DNA of 64,000 nucleotides. It comes from Buttiauxella agrestis ATCC 33320. Lineage in GTDB: Bacteria > Pseudomonadota > Gammaproteobacteria > Enterobacterales > Enterobacteriaceae. The translations under genes and the position numbers were made by a program. This document shows positions 38,539 through 47,414 of the stretch, in pieces (the first letter of the stretch is position 1; every line of letters starts with the position of its first letter). The notes beneath the pieces were generated by a model. It did no database searches, had not been told where the DNA came from, and saw nothing but the letters and a program-made list of their open reading frames with translations. The stretch spans positions 2,170,001 through 2,234,000 of the forward strand of contig JALKFA010000001.1 of the NCBI GenBank assembly GCA_024169445.1, given 5' to 3'.

Positions 38539-38570
38539 ACTATCTTTTGTCATGTTTTTACGGAGAGTTC

Positions 38571-39752
38571 ATGGAAACGTTACTGGCTGAGGAACGACAA
38601 GAAAAACGGCTAACACCTTGTGCAGATAGTTTTTTCTTTATGTCGCCATATCGCAGTTTTTCAACAAGCGGCTGCTTTGCTCGCCTGGATTGCCCGGCGA
38701 TTGATGGCGCAAATTCCCATGGTCACCTGCAAACTTCGTTGCGTGAAGCGTTCGAAAATGCCAAAAAACATGGCATCGAGAAGCCGGTTGTCGTCGGTGC
38801 CATTCCGTTTGATCCCCGCCAACCTTCAGCGCTGTTTATCCCTGAAAGCTGGCAGCCGTTTTCACGCGCCCAACGCCAGGATGACGCCCGCCAAACGGCT
38901 GTGGCGAAACCGCTCAACATTGCCGCGCGTAAAGCGATTCCGGAACAAGACAAATTTATGGAAATGGTGGCTCATGCCGCCGCTGCAACGGCGCAGCCGG
39001 ATATCGACAAAGTGGTGCTCTCGCGCCTGATTGATATCGAAACCCAAATGCCAATTGATCTCGATGGGCTGCTCAATCGCCTGATTAGCCAAAACCCCAC
39101 CAGCTACAACTTCCACGTCCCGTTGCCGGATGGCAGCTCGCTAGTGGGTGCCAGCCCGGAATTGCTGTTACGTAAATCCGGCAAGAATTTCAGCTCGCTG
39201 CCGCTGGCGGGATCGGCACGGCGCGACCGGGAAAATATCCCGCGTGATAGCGAAATTGGCACGCAGTTACTGCACTCAAAGAAAGACCGCCACGAACACG
39301 GTCTGGTGACGCAAGCGATGCGCGATGTTTTGCAGCCGCACAGCCAGACTTTGACGCTCTCTGACACGCCAGAACTGATTACCACGCCGACCTTATGGCA
39401 CCTCGCCACGCCGATTTACGGCCAGGTAAAAGACCCGCAGGACAATGCGTTATCCCTCGCCTGCCTGCTGCACCCGACGCCGGCGTTGAGTGGCTTCCCA
39501 CACGATGTGGCGCGCAAATTGATTGCAGAACTTGAGCCATTTGACCGCGAGCTGTTCGGCGGCATCGTCGGCTGGTGTGACGCTGAAGGCAACGGTGAGT
39601 GGGTGGTGACAATCCGCTGCGCCCGTGTCGCTGCAAACCAGGTGCGCCTGTTCGCTGGGGCGGGCATCGTGCCTGCTTCGTCGCCGGAATCGGAGTGGCG
39701 CGAAACTGGCGTCAAACTTTCCACCATGCTCCACGTATTTGGACTCAACTAA
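38571..39752 (+). CDS. entC: Isochorismate synthase EntC
   Basis: 393 residues from the ATG at 38571 with CGGAGAG upstream (E. coli 391). An in-frame start further up at 38478 would include the promoter and is rejected. It converts chorismate to isochorismate, the first enterobactin step. Chorismate-enzyme motifs: VVLSRLIDI, GASPELLLRK, PLAGSARR, ELFGGIVGWCDAEGNGEWVVTIRC and LFAGAGIVPASSPESEW. entE starts directly after its stop codon. Confidence 0.97.
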   Translation: METLLAEERQEKRLTPCADSFFFMSPYRSFSTSGCFARLDCPAIDGANSHGHLQTSLREAFENAKKHGIEKPVVVGAIPFDPRQPSALFIPESWQPFSRAQRQDDARQTAVAKPLNIAARKAIPEQDKFMEMVAHAAAATAQPDIDKVVLSRLIDIETQMPIDLDGLLNRLISQNPTSYNFHVPLPDGSSLVGASPELLLRKSGKNFSSLPLAGSARRDRENIPRDSEIGTQLLHSKKDRHEHGLVTQAMRDVLQPHSQTLTLSDTPELITTPTLWHLATPIYGQVKDPQDNALSLACLLHPTPALSGFPHDVARKLIAELEPFDRELFGGIVGWCDAEGNGEWVVTIRCARVAANQVRLFAGAGIVPASSPESEWRETGVKLSTMLHVFGLN

Positions 39753-41369
39753 ATGGCGATTCAATTCACGCGCTGGCCGGACGATTTAGCGGCCCGCTAC
39801 CGCGAAAAAGGTTACTGGGCGGATTTGCCGCTGACCGATATTCTCAACCGCCACGCGCACAATGACGCAATTGCGCTGGTTGATGGCGAACGCCATTTCA
39901 GCTATCGCGAATTAGAACAAGCGGCGACGCGCCTGGCTTCAGCCCTTAAACGCCGTGGCCTGAACAACGGCGAAACTGCGTTGGTGCAGCTCGGTAATGT
40001 GTCGGAACTGTACATCACGCTATTCGCGCTGCTGAAAATTGGCGTAGCACCGGTTAACGCGCTGTTCAGCCATCAACGCACCGAGATGGAAGCCTACGCG
40101 CAGCAAATTGAGCCGGTGGTGCTGATTGCCGACCGCAAACACAATTTGTTCGTTCATGATGATTTCCTTGATGCGCTGTGCCAGCAAAACCCGTCGCTAC
40201 GCATGGCTGTTTTGCTCAATGAAAGCGACCGCGAACGTTCGCTAAGTGCCTTCATCAACGAAGCGGAAGACAACTTTGTCGCTTCGCCATCGGCGGCGGA
40301 CGAAGTGGCATTTTTCCAGCTTTCCGGCGGCAGCACCGGCACGCCGAAACTGATCCCGCGCACCCATAACGATTACTACTACAGCATTCGCCGCAGCGTC
40401 GAAATCTGCCGTTTTGATACCCACACGCGCTTCTTGTGCGCCATTCCGGCGGCGCATAACTACGCGCTGAGTTCACCAGGTTCGCTGGGCGTTTTTTACG
40501 GCGGCGGGCGTGTGGTGCTGGCAAACGACCCGAGCGCCACGCTCTGTTTCCCGCTGATTGAACGCCATCAAATCAACGTCACCGCACTGGTGCCGCCTGC
40601 GGTCAGTCTGTGGTTACAAGCCATTGGCGAATGGGGCAGCAATAAATCGCTTGAGTCGCTAAAGCTGTTGCAGGTCGGCGGTGCGCGTTTAAGCGAAGCG
40701 CTTGCCGCCCGCATTCCCGCTGAAATTGGCTGCCAGTTACAGCAGGTTTTCGGCATGGCCGAAGGGCTGGTGAACTACACGCGCCTTGATGATTCAGATG
40801 AACATATCTTCAAAACCCAGGGTAAGCCGATGTGCCCGGACGACGAAGTGTGGGTGGCCGATGAAAATGGCAACCCATTACCGCATGGCGAAGTGGGCCG
40901 CCTGATGACGCGCGGGCCGTACACCTTCCGGGGCTATTACCGCAGCCCGGAACACAACGCCAGCGCCTTCGATGCCAACGGTTTTTACTGCTCCGGCGAC
41001 CTGATTTCGATTGCTGAAGACGGCTACATCACCGTGCAGGGGCGCGAGAAAGATCAGATCAATCGCGGTGGCGAGAAGATCGCCGCCGAGGAGATCGAAA
41101 ACCTGCTGCTGCGCCATGAAGAGATCGTCCATGCCGCGCTGGTTTCGATGGAAGACAGTTTATTGGGCGAGAAAAGCTGCGCGTTTATCGTCGGCAGTCG
41201 CCTGTTCCGCGCGGTAGAAATTCGCCGTTATTTGCGTGAGTTGGGCATTGCCGACTTCAAGCTACCGGATCGCATTGAAATTGTTGAAAACCTGCCGCTG
41301 ACCGCGGTGGGTAAAGTGGACAAAAAACGTTTGCGCCAGTTGATTGCTGACAGGCAACTGGTTTCCTGA
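39753..41369 (+). CDS. entE: 2,3-dihydroxybenzoate-AMP ligase EntE
   Basis: 538 residues (E. coli 536). It activates 2,3-dihydroxybenzoate with ATP and loads it on the EntB carrier domain. ANL motifs: [52 protein letters not shown] and [10 protein letters not shown] with the C-terminal catalytic lysine. No gap to entC; entB begins 14 bp later. Confidence 0.97.
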   Translation: MAIQFTRWPDDLAARYREKGYWADLPLTDILNRHAHNDAIALVDGERHFSYRELEQAATRLASALKRRGLNNGETALVQLGNVSELYITLFALLKIGVAPVNALFSHQRTEMEAYAQQIEPVVLIADRKHNLFVHDDFLDALCQQNPSLRMAVLLNESDRERSLSAFINEAEDNFVASPSAADEVAFFQLSGGSTGTPKLIPRTHNDYYYSIRRSVEICRFDTHTRFLCAIPAAHNYALSSPGSLGVFYGGGRVVLANDPSATLCFPLIERHQINVTALVPPAVSLWLQAIGEWGSNKSLESLKLLQVGGARLSEALAARIPAEIGCQLQQVFGMAEGLVNYTRLDDSDEHIFKTQGKPMCPDDEVWVADENGNPLPHGEVGRLMTRGPYTFRGYYRSPEHNASAFDANGFYCSGDLISIAEDGYITVQGREKDQINRGGEKIAAEEIENLLLRHEEIVHAALVSMEDSLLGEKSCAFIVGSRLFRAVEIRRYLRELGIADFKLPDRIEIVENLPLTAVGKVDKKRLRQLIADRQLVS

Positions 41370-41383
41370 CTGACGGAGAATTT

Positions 41384-42244
41384 ATGGCTATTCCAAAATT
41401 GAACGCGTACAGCTTACCGACAGCTGCCGACATCCCGGAAAACAAAGTGAACTGGGCGTTTGAACCCGAGCGTGCGGCACTGCTGATTCACGATATGCAG
41501 GAATATTTCATCGATTTCTGGGGTGATGATTGCCCAATGATCCAGCAGGTTATTGCCAATATTGCCGCGCTGCGCGCTTACTGCAAACGCCACAATATTC
41601 CGGTCTATTACACCGCGCAGCCGAATGCGCAAAGTGATGAAGACCGTGCGCTGCTTAACGACATGTGGGGGCCGGGCTTAAATAAACACCCTGAGCGCCA
41701 GAAAGTGGTGGCAGAACTCGTGCCAGACGAACACGACACGGTGCTGACCAAATGGCGTTACAGCGCGTTTATCCGCTCGCCGCTGGAACAGGCGTTAAAA
41801 GAAACCGGCCGTAACCAGCTGATTATTTGCGGTGTTTACGCGCACATTGGCTGCATGACCACGGCAACTGATGCGTTTATGCGTGACATCAAACCGTTTA
41901 TGGTCGCTGATGCGCTGGCTGATTTCAGCCGCGAAGAACACATCATGGCGCTGAAATACACCGCAGGCCGTTCCGGGCGCGTGGTGATGACCCGCGATTT
42001 GCTGCCCGAATGTGCGCCGCAAAACAAACAGCAACTACGTGAAATCGTCCTGCCGTTGCTGGATGAATCCGACATCCCGGAAGATGACGAAAACCTGATT
42101 GATTACGGCCTCGACTCGGTGCGCATGATGGCGCTGGCGGCACGCTGGCGCAAAATTCACGCTGACATCGATTTCGTGATGCTGGCGAAAAACCCGAGCA
42201 TCGACGCCTGGTGGGTATTGCTGTCTCGGGAAGTGGCGGCATGA
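41384..42244 (+). CDS. entB: Isochorismatase / aryl carrier protein EntB
   Basis: 286 residues (E. coli 285). The N-terminal isochorismatase domain (residues 1-210) makes 2,3-dihydro-2,3-dihydroxybenzoate: LLIHDMQEYF and ICGVYAHIGCMTTATDAFMRDI. The C-terminal aryl carrier domain has the phosphopantetheine serine S245 in YGLDSVRMM. It overlaps entA by 4 nt. ACGGAG precedes the ATG. Confidence 0.97.
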   Translation: MAIPKLNAYSLPTAADIPENKVNWAFEPERAALLIHDMQEYFIDFWGDDCPMIQQVIANIAALRAYCKRHNIPVYYTAQPNAQSDEDRALLNDMWGPGLNKHPERQKVVAELVPDEHDTVLTKWRYSAFIRSPLEQALKETGRNQLIICGVYAHIGCMTTATDAFMRDIKPFMVADALADFSREEHIMALKYTAGRSGRVVMTRDLLPECAPQNKQQLREIVLPLLDESDIPEDDENLIDYGLDSVRMMALAARWRKIHADIDFVMLAKNPSIDAWWVLLSREVAA

Positions 42245-42993
42245 ACATCGATTTTAGCGGCAAAACCGTCTGGGTAACGGGTGCAGGCAAGGGCATCGGT
42301 TACCACACCGCGCGGGCGTTTAGCGAAGCTGGTGCGACGGTTATCGGCTTTGATCTGGCGTTCCCATTGGAGATTTATCCGTTTGCCACCCAAGTGTTAA
42401 ACGTGGCGGATGCCGACCGGGTCGCTGCCGTTACGCAGCGAATACTCAGCGACGAGCAGCAACTGGATGTGCTGGTGAATGCGGCGGGAATTTTGCGCAT
42501 GGGTGCTACGGATGCGTTAGCGCTGCAAGACTGGCAGGACACGTTTGCGGTCAACGTCGGCGGCGCGTTCAATATGTTCCGCGCCGTGATGCCACATATG
42601 CGTGAGCAGCGTAGCGGGGCGATTGTGACCGTTGCATCCGATGCCGCGCACACACCGCGCACCGGAATGTCGGCCTATGGCGCGTCGAAAGCGGCGCTCA
42701 AAAGCCTGGCGCTAACCGTTGGCCTGGAACTGGCGCCGTTTGGCGTGCGCTGCAATGTGGTGTCGCCGGGGTCGACGGACACCGATATGCAACGCACGTT
42801 GTGGAAAACGCCAGACGCCGAACAGCAGCGTATTCAGGGCTTCCCGGAACAGTTCAAACTGGGCATTCCGCTGGGCAAAATCGCCCGCCCGCAGGAAATC
42901 GCCAGCACGATTTTGTTCCTCGCTTCCACTCACGCCAGCCACATCACTTTGCAGGATATTGTGATTGATGGCGGCGCAACGCTTGGAGCCTGA
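42241..42993 (+). CDS. entA: 2,3-dihydro-2,3-dihydroxybenzoate dehydrogenase EntA
   Basis: 250 residues from the ATG at 42241 (E. coli 248). A frame start at 42211 lies within entB and is not used. It oxidises the dihydro compound to 2,3-dihydroxybenzoate with NAD. SDR motifs: TGAGKGIGYHTA, NAAGILRMG and the catalytic Y-x3-K in SAYGASKAALKSLA. Zero-gap junction with entH. Confidence 0.97.
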   Translation: MNIDFSGKTVWVTGAGKGIGYHTARAFSEAGATVIGFDLAFPLEIYPFATQVLNVADADRVAAVTQRILSDEQQLDVLVNAAGILRMGATDALALQDWQDTFAVNVGGAFNMFRAVMPHMREQRSGAIVTVASDAAHTPRTGMSAYGASKAALKSLALTVGLELAPFGVRCNVVSPGSTDTDMQRTLWKTPDAEQQRIQGFPEQFKLGIPLGKIARPQEIASTILFLASTHASHITLQDIVIDGGATLGA

Positions 42994-43410
42994 ATGAGTA
43001 TCTGGAAACGAGATCTCACTCTTGAGGCGTTAAACAAAACCAGCGTCGGCACAATGGTTGAGCATCTCGGTATCGTTTATACGTACATGGACGAGGAAAG
43101 CCTGGAAGCGCAAATGCCGGTCGATAACCGCACCCAGCAGCCGTTTGGTTTGCTGCACGGCGGCGCGTCTGTAGTGCTGGCAGAAACCCTGGGTTCAATG
43201 GCCGGATTTCTGACAACGAGTGAAGGGCAGTGCGTGGTGGGAACGGAAATCAACGCCAGCCATCATCGCGCGGTGGCATCAGGTACGGTGCGCGGCGTGT
43301 GCAAACCGCTGCATTTAGGGAAGTCTTCTCAGGTGTGGGAAATTGCCATTTTTGATGGGCGCGGCAAGCGTTGTTGTACTAGCCGTTTGACGACGGCGAC
43401 GCTGGGTTAA
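42994..43410 (+). CDS. entH: Proofreading thioesterase EntH
   Basis: 138 residues (E. coli 137). A hot-dog-fold thioesterase that frees EntB from wrongly loaded aryl groups. The family segment [21 protein letters not shown] carries the catalytic Glu. It starts directly after the entA stop and ends the entCEBAH operon. Confidence 0.96.
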   Translation: MSIWKRDLTLEALNKTSVGTMVEHLGIVYTYMDEESLEAQMPVDNRTQQPFGLLHGGASVVLAETLGSMAGFLTTSEGQCVVGTEINASHHRAVASGTVRGVCKPLHLGKSSQVWEIAIFDGRGKRCCTSRLTTATLG

Positions 43411-43450
43411 CACAAACCTAATCCTGGTGGAGAGGAGACAGCTCCGTTTT

Positions 43451-43473
43451 CGCCCTCTCCTGGGGAGAGGGCG
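43451..43473. repeat. Long hairpin after entH
   Basis: CGCCCTCTCC and GGAGAGGGCG form a perfect 10-bp stem with a 3-nt loop, 40 nt after entH. No T-run, so a repeat-type hairpin or factor-dependent end. A similar CGCCCTCTC stem occurs at 59592. Confidence 0.6.
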
Positions 43474-43493
43474 CTCCAACAAATTCCCCGCAA

Positions 43494-43509
43494 AGTGATC
43501 TCCTTAACA
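43494..43509. promoter_or_regulatory. Possible CRP site upstream of cstA
   Basis: AGTGA-N6-TAACA agrees with 8 of 10 core positions of TGTGA-N6-TCACA and lies 124 bp before the cstA start. E. coli cstA is a CRP-dependent carbon-starvation gene, which is the main reason to consider it. Confidence 0.3.
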
Positions 43510-43632
43510 AGCTGATGTAAAGACCTGGTCAAACATCTGTATTCTGTTGTTTTCATATTGTTAAATTCATGTGCTTGATCTAGAACAAAACGGTAATACC
43601 GTCGCCTCTGGCCCTACACATGGAAAACAAAG

Positions 43633-45738
43633 ATGAATAATCCAGGGAAACACCTTATCTGGGGCGTGCTTGCACTAATCGGTGCCTTCGCGCTCGGCTA
43701 TATCGCACTCAATCGCGGCGAACAGATAAACGCATTGTGGATTGTGGTTGCTGCAATCTGCGTTTACCTCATCGCTTATCGTTATTACGGCCTGTTTATC
43801 GCTAAACGCGTCTTAACCGTTGATGCCACTCGTATGACGCCAGCCGTGCGCCATAACGATGGGCTGGACTATGTCCCGACGGACAAAAAAGTCCTGTTCG
43901 GTCACCATTTTGCCGCGATTGCCGGTGCGGGGCCACTTGTCGGGCCGGTGCTTGCCGCGCAAATGGGCTACTTGCCGGGCATGCTCTGGCTGCTGGCCGG
44001 TGTGGTGTTGGCTGGTGCGGTACAAGATTTTATGGTGCTGTTTGTCTCAACCCGCCGTGACGGGCGTTCGCTGGGTGAACTGGTGAAAGAAGAGATGGGC
44101 AACACCGCAGGCGTCATTGCTTTGGTCGCCTGTTTCATGATTATGGTCATCATCCTTGCGGTGCTGGCGATGATCGTGGTGAAAGCGCTGACTCACAGCC
44201 CGTGGGGAACCTACACCGTAGCGTTCACCATTCCACTGGCATTGTTTATGGGCGTCTATATTCGCTATCTGCGTCCAGGCCGTATTGGTGAAGTCTCGGT
44301 GATTGGCCTGGTGATGCTGATCTTCGCTATTATTTCCGGCGGTTGGGTGGCTGAAAGCCCAACATGGGCGCCATACTTTGACTTTACCGGCGTGCAGTTG
44401 ACGTGGATGCTGGTGGGTTATGGCTTTGTCGCCGCGGTACTACCGGTTTGGCTGCTGCTGGCACCGCGTGATTACCTCTCAACCTTCCTGAAAATCGGCA
44501 CCATTATTGGCCTGGCAATTGGCATTTTGATTATGCGCCCAACGCTGCAAATGCCTTCTTTGACCAAGTTTATTGATGGCACCGGCCCGGTTTGGACTGG
44601 TGACCTGTTCCCGTTCTTGTTCATCACCATTGCTTGTGGCGCAGTTTCTGGCTTCCACGCCCTGATCGCTTCTGGCACCACGCCGAAAATGCTGGCTAAC
44701 GAAAACCAGGCTTGCTTCATCGGTTACGGTGGCATGTTGATGGAATCGTTTGTGGCAATCATGGCGCTGGTTGCCGCCTGTGTTATCGACCCGGGCGTGT
44801 ACTTCGCGATGAACAGCCCGATGGCGGTACTGGCTCCGGCAGGAACTGTAGATGTAGTCGCTTCTGCTGCCAGCGTGGTGAGCAGTTGGGGCTTCCATAT
44901 CACTCCGGACACCCTGACCAACATTGCTAATGAAGTTGGCGAGCAGAGCATTATTTCCCGCGCGGGTGGCGCACCAACGCTTGCGGTGGGAATGGCGTAC
45001 ATTCTGCACGGCGCGCTGGGCGGCCTGATGGATGTCTCGTTCTGGTATCACTTCGCTATTCTGTTTGAAGCTCTGTTTATTCTGACCGCGGTAGATGCCG
45101 GTACCCGTGCGGCGCGCTTTATGCTGCAAGATTTACTGGGCGTAATCTCTCCGGGTCTTAAGCGTACCGACTCGCTGCCAGCAAACTTACTGGCTACGGC
45201 ACTTTGCGTGCTGGCGTGGGGTTACTTCCTGCACCAGGGCGTGGTCGATCCACTCGGCGGTATCAACACCTTGTGGCCGCTGTTTGGTATTGCCAACCAG
45301 ATGCTGGCAGGTATGGCGTTGATGCTGTGTGCAGTCGTACTGTTTAAGATGAAGAAGCAGAAATATGCCTGGGTGGCTTTGGTCCCAACCGCATGGCTGT
45401 TGATTTGTACGTTGACGGCAGGCTGGCAAAAAGCCTTCAGCGACAACCCGAAAGTGGGCTTCCTGGCTATCGCTAACAAGTTCCAGGCAACTCTCGACAG
45501 CGGCAAAATCCCTGCGCAATACACCGAGTCACAGCTTTCCCAGTTGGTGTTTAACAACCGTCTGGATGCCGGGCTGACTATCTTCTTTATGGTGGTTGTG
45601 GTGGTGATTGGTCTGTTCGCGATTAAAACTGCGCGCCAGGCGCTGAAATCTGACCTTCCTACCGCAAGGGAAACGCCTTACGAGAAGATGCCAGAAGATG
45701 CTGAGCAGATTGTGGCTCAGGCGAAGAGTGCGCATTAA
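43633..45738 (+). CDS. cstA: Pyruvate/peptide transporter CstA
   Basis: 701 residues, as in E. coli, and nearly identical over long stretches. An inner-membrane protein with about 16-18 transmembrane segments induced by carbon starvation, linked to pyruvate and peptide uptake. Conserved segments: FGHHFAAIAGAGPLVGPVLAAQMGYLPG, VSGFHALIASGTTPKML and NLLATALCVLAWGYFLHQGVVDPLGGINTLWPLFGIANQ. ybdD follows after a BIME. Confidence 0.97.
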   Translation: MNNPGKHLIWGVLALIGAFALGYIALNRGEQINALWIVVAAICVYLIAYRYYGLFIAKRVLTVDATRMTPAVRHNDGLDYVPTDKKVLFGHHFAAIAGAGPLVGPVLAAQMGYLPGMLWLLAGVVLAGAVQDFMVLFVSTRRDGRSLGELVKEEMGNTAGVIALVACFMIMVIILAVLAMIVVKALTHSPWGTYTVAFTIPLALFMGVYIRYLRPGRIGEVSVIGLVMLIFAIISGGWVAESPTWAPYFDFTGVQLTWMLVGYGFVAAVLPVWLLLAPRDYLSTFLKIGTIIGLAIGILIMRPTLQMPSLTKFIDGTGPVWTGDLFPFLFITIACGAVSGFHALIASGTTPKMLANENQACFIGYGGMLMESFVAIMALVAACVIDPGVYFAMNSPMAVLAPAGTVDVVASAASVVSSWGFHITPDTLTNIANEVGEQSIISRAGGAPTLAVGMAYILHGALGGLMDVSFWYHFAILFEALFILTAVDAGTRAARFMLQDLLGVISPGLKRTDSLPANLLATALCVLAWGYFLHQGVVDPLGGINTLWPLFGIANQMLAGMALMLCAVVLFKMKKQKYAWVALVPTAWLLICTLTAGWQKAFSDNPKVGFLAIANKFQATLDSGKIPAQYTESQLSQLVFNNRLDAGLTIFFMVVVVVIGLFAIKTARQALKSDLPTARETPYEKMPEDAEQIVAQAKSAH

Positions 45739-45752
45739 TGTTTAAATAAATC

Positions 45753-45824
45753 TGCCGGATGACGCTGCGCTTATCCGACCTACGAATGCCGTTGTAGGGT
45801 GGATAAGCGTTAGCGTCATCCACC
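45753..45824. repeat. BIME/REP pair between cstA and ybdD
   Basis: Units at 45753-45780 (TGCCGGATGACGC...ATCCGACC) and 45798-45824 (GGTGGATAAGCG...CATCCACC), inside the presumed cstA-ybdD transcript. Confidence 0.9.
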
Positions 45825-45841
45825 ATTTCCTGGGAGCCACT

Positions 45842-46039
45842 ATGTTTGACACTCTCGCTAAAGCCGGAAAATACCTCGGCCAGGCCGCTAAACTGATGGT
45901 TGGCGTACCTGATTACGACAACTATGTGCAACACATCCGTCTGACTCATCCGGAACAGACGCCGATGACTTACGAAGAGTTTTTCCGCGAGCGTCAGGAT
46001 GCGCGATACGGCGGCAAAGGCGGCGCTCGCTGCTGTTAA
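45842..46039 (+). CDS. ybdD: YbdD/YjiX family protein
   Basis: 65 residues, as in E. coli YbdD. Ends in the strictly kept block [24 protein letters not shown]. The family always follows CstA/BtsT-type transporters and is needed for their activity in cases studied; the mechanism is unclear. GGGAGCC lies before the ATG. The next gene is 15 bp away. Confidence 0.95.
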   Translation: MFDTLAKAGKYLGQAAKLMVGVPDYDNYVQHIRLTHPEQTPMTYEEFFRERQDARYGGKGGARCC

Positions 46040-46054
46040 TCTAAGGAATTGGAC

Positions 46055-47077
46055 ATGAATCAAGCGGTATCTGTCACTCTGTTAACGGGCTTTCTTGGTT
46101 CCGGGAAAACCACACTTCTCAACTATTTTCTCGCCCATAACGGCAACGAACCCGTCGCCATTCTGGAAAACGAATTTGGTGCGGTAAATATCGATGGAGC
46201 TTTGCTCAGAGGAGGTGAAAACGTCAACGTCGTGGAGCTCAGTAACGGCTGCGTGTGTTGCAGCGTGCGCGGAGAATTCACCGCCGCACTCAGAGAAATG
46301 CTGGCAAAACGCGCGTCGGGTCAGTTGAAATTTGAGCGGTTGATTGTTGAAACAACGGGTCTTGCTGACCCAGCTCCCATCGTGCAAACCTTCTTTGTGG
46401 ATGAATATCTGCGTGACGCATTGCGTCTTGATGCGGTCATTGCGCTGGCAGATGCAGAACATATTTCACGCCAGTTGGATGAGCATGCGGTTGCTGCCGC
46501 CCAGCTCGGTTTTGCCGACCGAATTTTGCTGACTAAAGCCGATCGTGTTGATGACGAAACCAAACAACAGGCGCTGGAGCGGATCCATCGGATCAACAAT
46601 AAAGCTGATATTTTTGAGATCGTAAACGGCGAATGCCCGGCGGAAATGTGGCTCGATCTCAACGCGTTCGAACTCACGGATACCATTGAATTAGCCTCGG
46701 GATTTCGCGTGATTCGCGCTGACGATGACCACCCCGTGAGCTTCAAACCGTTTCGTAAAACGGCGGCAAAAAAGTCCTGGGATGATGCCATCCAGGCCCA
46801 CGTTTTTGATGCCGGGTTGTTGGATGTGAAGAAAATTGGCGCGTTTATGGAAAGTTGCATTGCGCGTTTTGGTAACGACATGCTGCGTTACAAAGGCGTA
46901 CTGGCGATTGATGGCCATCCGCAACGCCTTATCGTGCAAGGGGTACATAAAGTGGTGGGCTTTGACTACGGCTCAACATGGCACCCGAGCGAATCGCGCG
47001 TCTCACGCTTAGTCATCATCGGGCGTTATTTACCGATTGAGGAGATGCGTCGGGAATTTGCTGCAACTTCGATTTAG
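46055..47077 (+). CDS. G3E-family GTPase (COG0523, YjiA-like)
   Basis: 340 residues from the ATG at 46055 with TAAGGA upstream. P-loop G12-FLGSGKTT, ENEFG (38-42), the metal-binding C66-x-C-C69, ETTGLADPAPI and the NKxD-like TKAD. The C-terminal CobW domain ends ...GRYLPIEEMRREF. YjiA-type proteins bind zinc or cobalt and hydrolyse GTP as metal chaperones. It is only moderately similar to E. coli YjiA (318 residues). E. coli has no such gene after cstA-ybdD, but has yjiA after btsT-yjiX; the same three-gene logic appears here. Confidence 0.9.
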   Translation: MNQAVSVTLLTGFLGSGKTTLLNYFLAHNGNEPVAILENEFGAVNIDGALLRGGENVNVVELSNGCVCCSVRGEFTAALREMLAKRASGQLKFERLIVETTGLADPAPIVQTFFVDEYLRDALRLDAVIALADAEHISRQLDEHAVAAAQLGFADRILLTKADRVDDETKQQALERIHRINNKADIFEIVNGECPAEMWLDLNAFELTDTIELASGFRVIRADDDHPVSFKPFRKTAAKKSWDDAIQAHVFDAGLLDVKKIGAFMESCIARFGNDMLRYKGVLAIDGHPQRLIVQGVHKVVGFDYGSTWHPSESRVSRLVIIGRYLPIEEMRREFAATSI

Positions 47078-47160
47078 GTATGAAACCAGAGATGTGATCT
47101 CAAACACGATTTTCAGCTCTGCCGAATAAAGCTGTTGTGTGAAACGAAGCAGTGTGGTTG

Positions 47161-47166
47161 TATAAA
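47161..47166 (+). promoter_or_regulatory. Possible -10 box of ilvB operon
   Basis: TATAAA lies 40 bp upstream of the leader peptide start. A -35 with good spacing is not obvious (TTGTGT at 47135 gives a 20-nt spacer). Confidence 0.35.
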
Positions 47167-47205
47167 TTTCGACGTTAAATCGCGTAAACACTATTCAGGA
47201 CCCAA

Positions 47206-47304
47206 ATGACTACATTCACTCGCAACACTGGCCTACTACTAACCGCGCTACCAGCCGCGGTGGTCGTCGTGCGTGTGGTGGTGGTCGTCGGCAATGCGCC
47301 GTAG
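47206..47304 (+). CDS. ivbL: ilvBN operon leader peptide IvbL
   Basis: 32 codons, the same length as E. coli IvbL, with CAGGA upstream. It holds a leucine run and then nine valine codons interrupted by one Arg (VVVV-R-VVVVV), ending GNAP. Ribosome stalling at these codons when charged tRNA-Val or tRNA-Leu is scarce prevents the terminator at 47330-47367 from forming. Confidence 0.96.
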   Translation: MTTFTRNTGLLLTALPAAVVVVRVVVVVGNAP

Positions 47305-47329
47305 GGTCTGAATCAACGCATCGATTCCA

Positions 47330-47367
47330 AAACCCCGCCGGCGCAAACCGGGCGGGGTTTCTTGTTT
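47330..47367 (+). terminator. Attenuator terminator of ilvBN
   Basis: AAACCCCGCC pairs with GGCGGGGTTT around an 11-nt loop, followed by CTTGTTTT. It lies between ivbL and ilvB, the classic attenuator position. Confidence 0.92.
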
Positions 47368-47414
47368 TAGTCCCCCGGCCAGAAGCGCAACGGCACGAGA
47401 AGAAGGACTGGAGC

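Noticed and set aside
38478-38570. Upstream extension of the entC frame
   Set aside because: It covers the -35/-10 and the Fur box; the ATG at 38571 has a good ribosome site and matches the E. coli start.
42211-42240. Upstream extension of the entA frame
   Set aside because: It lies in the entB coding end; the ATGA overlap start at 42241 fits the SDR N-terminus.
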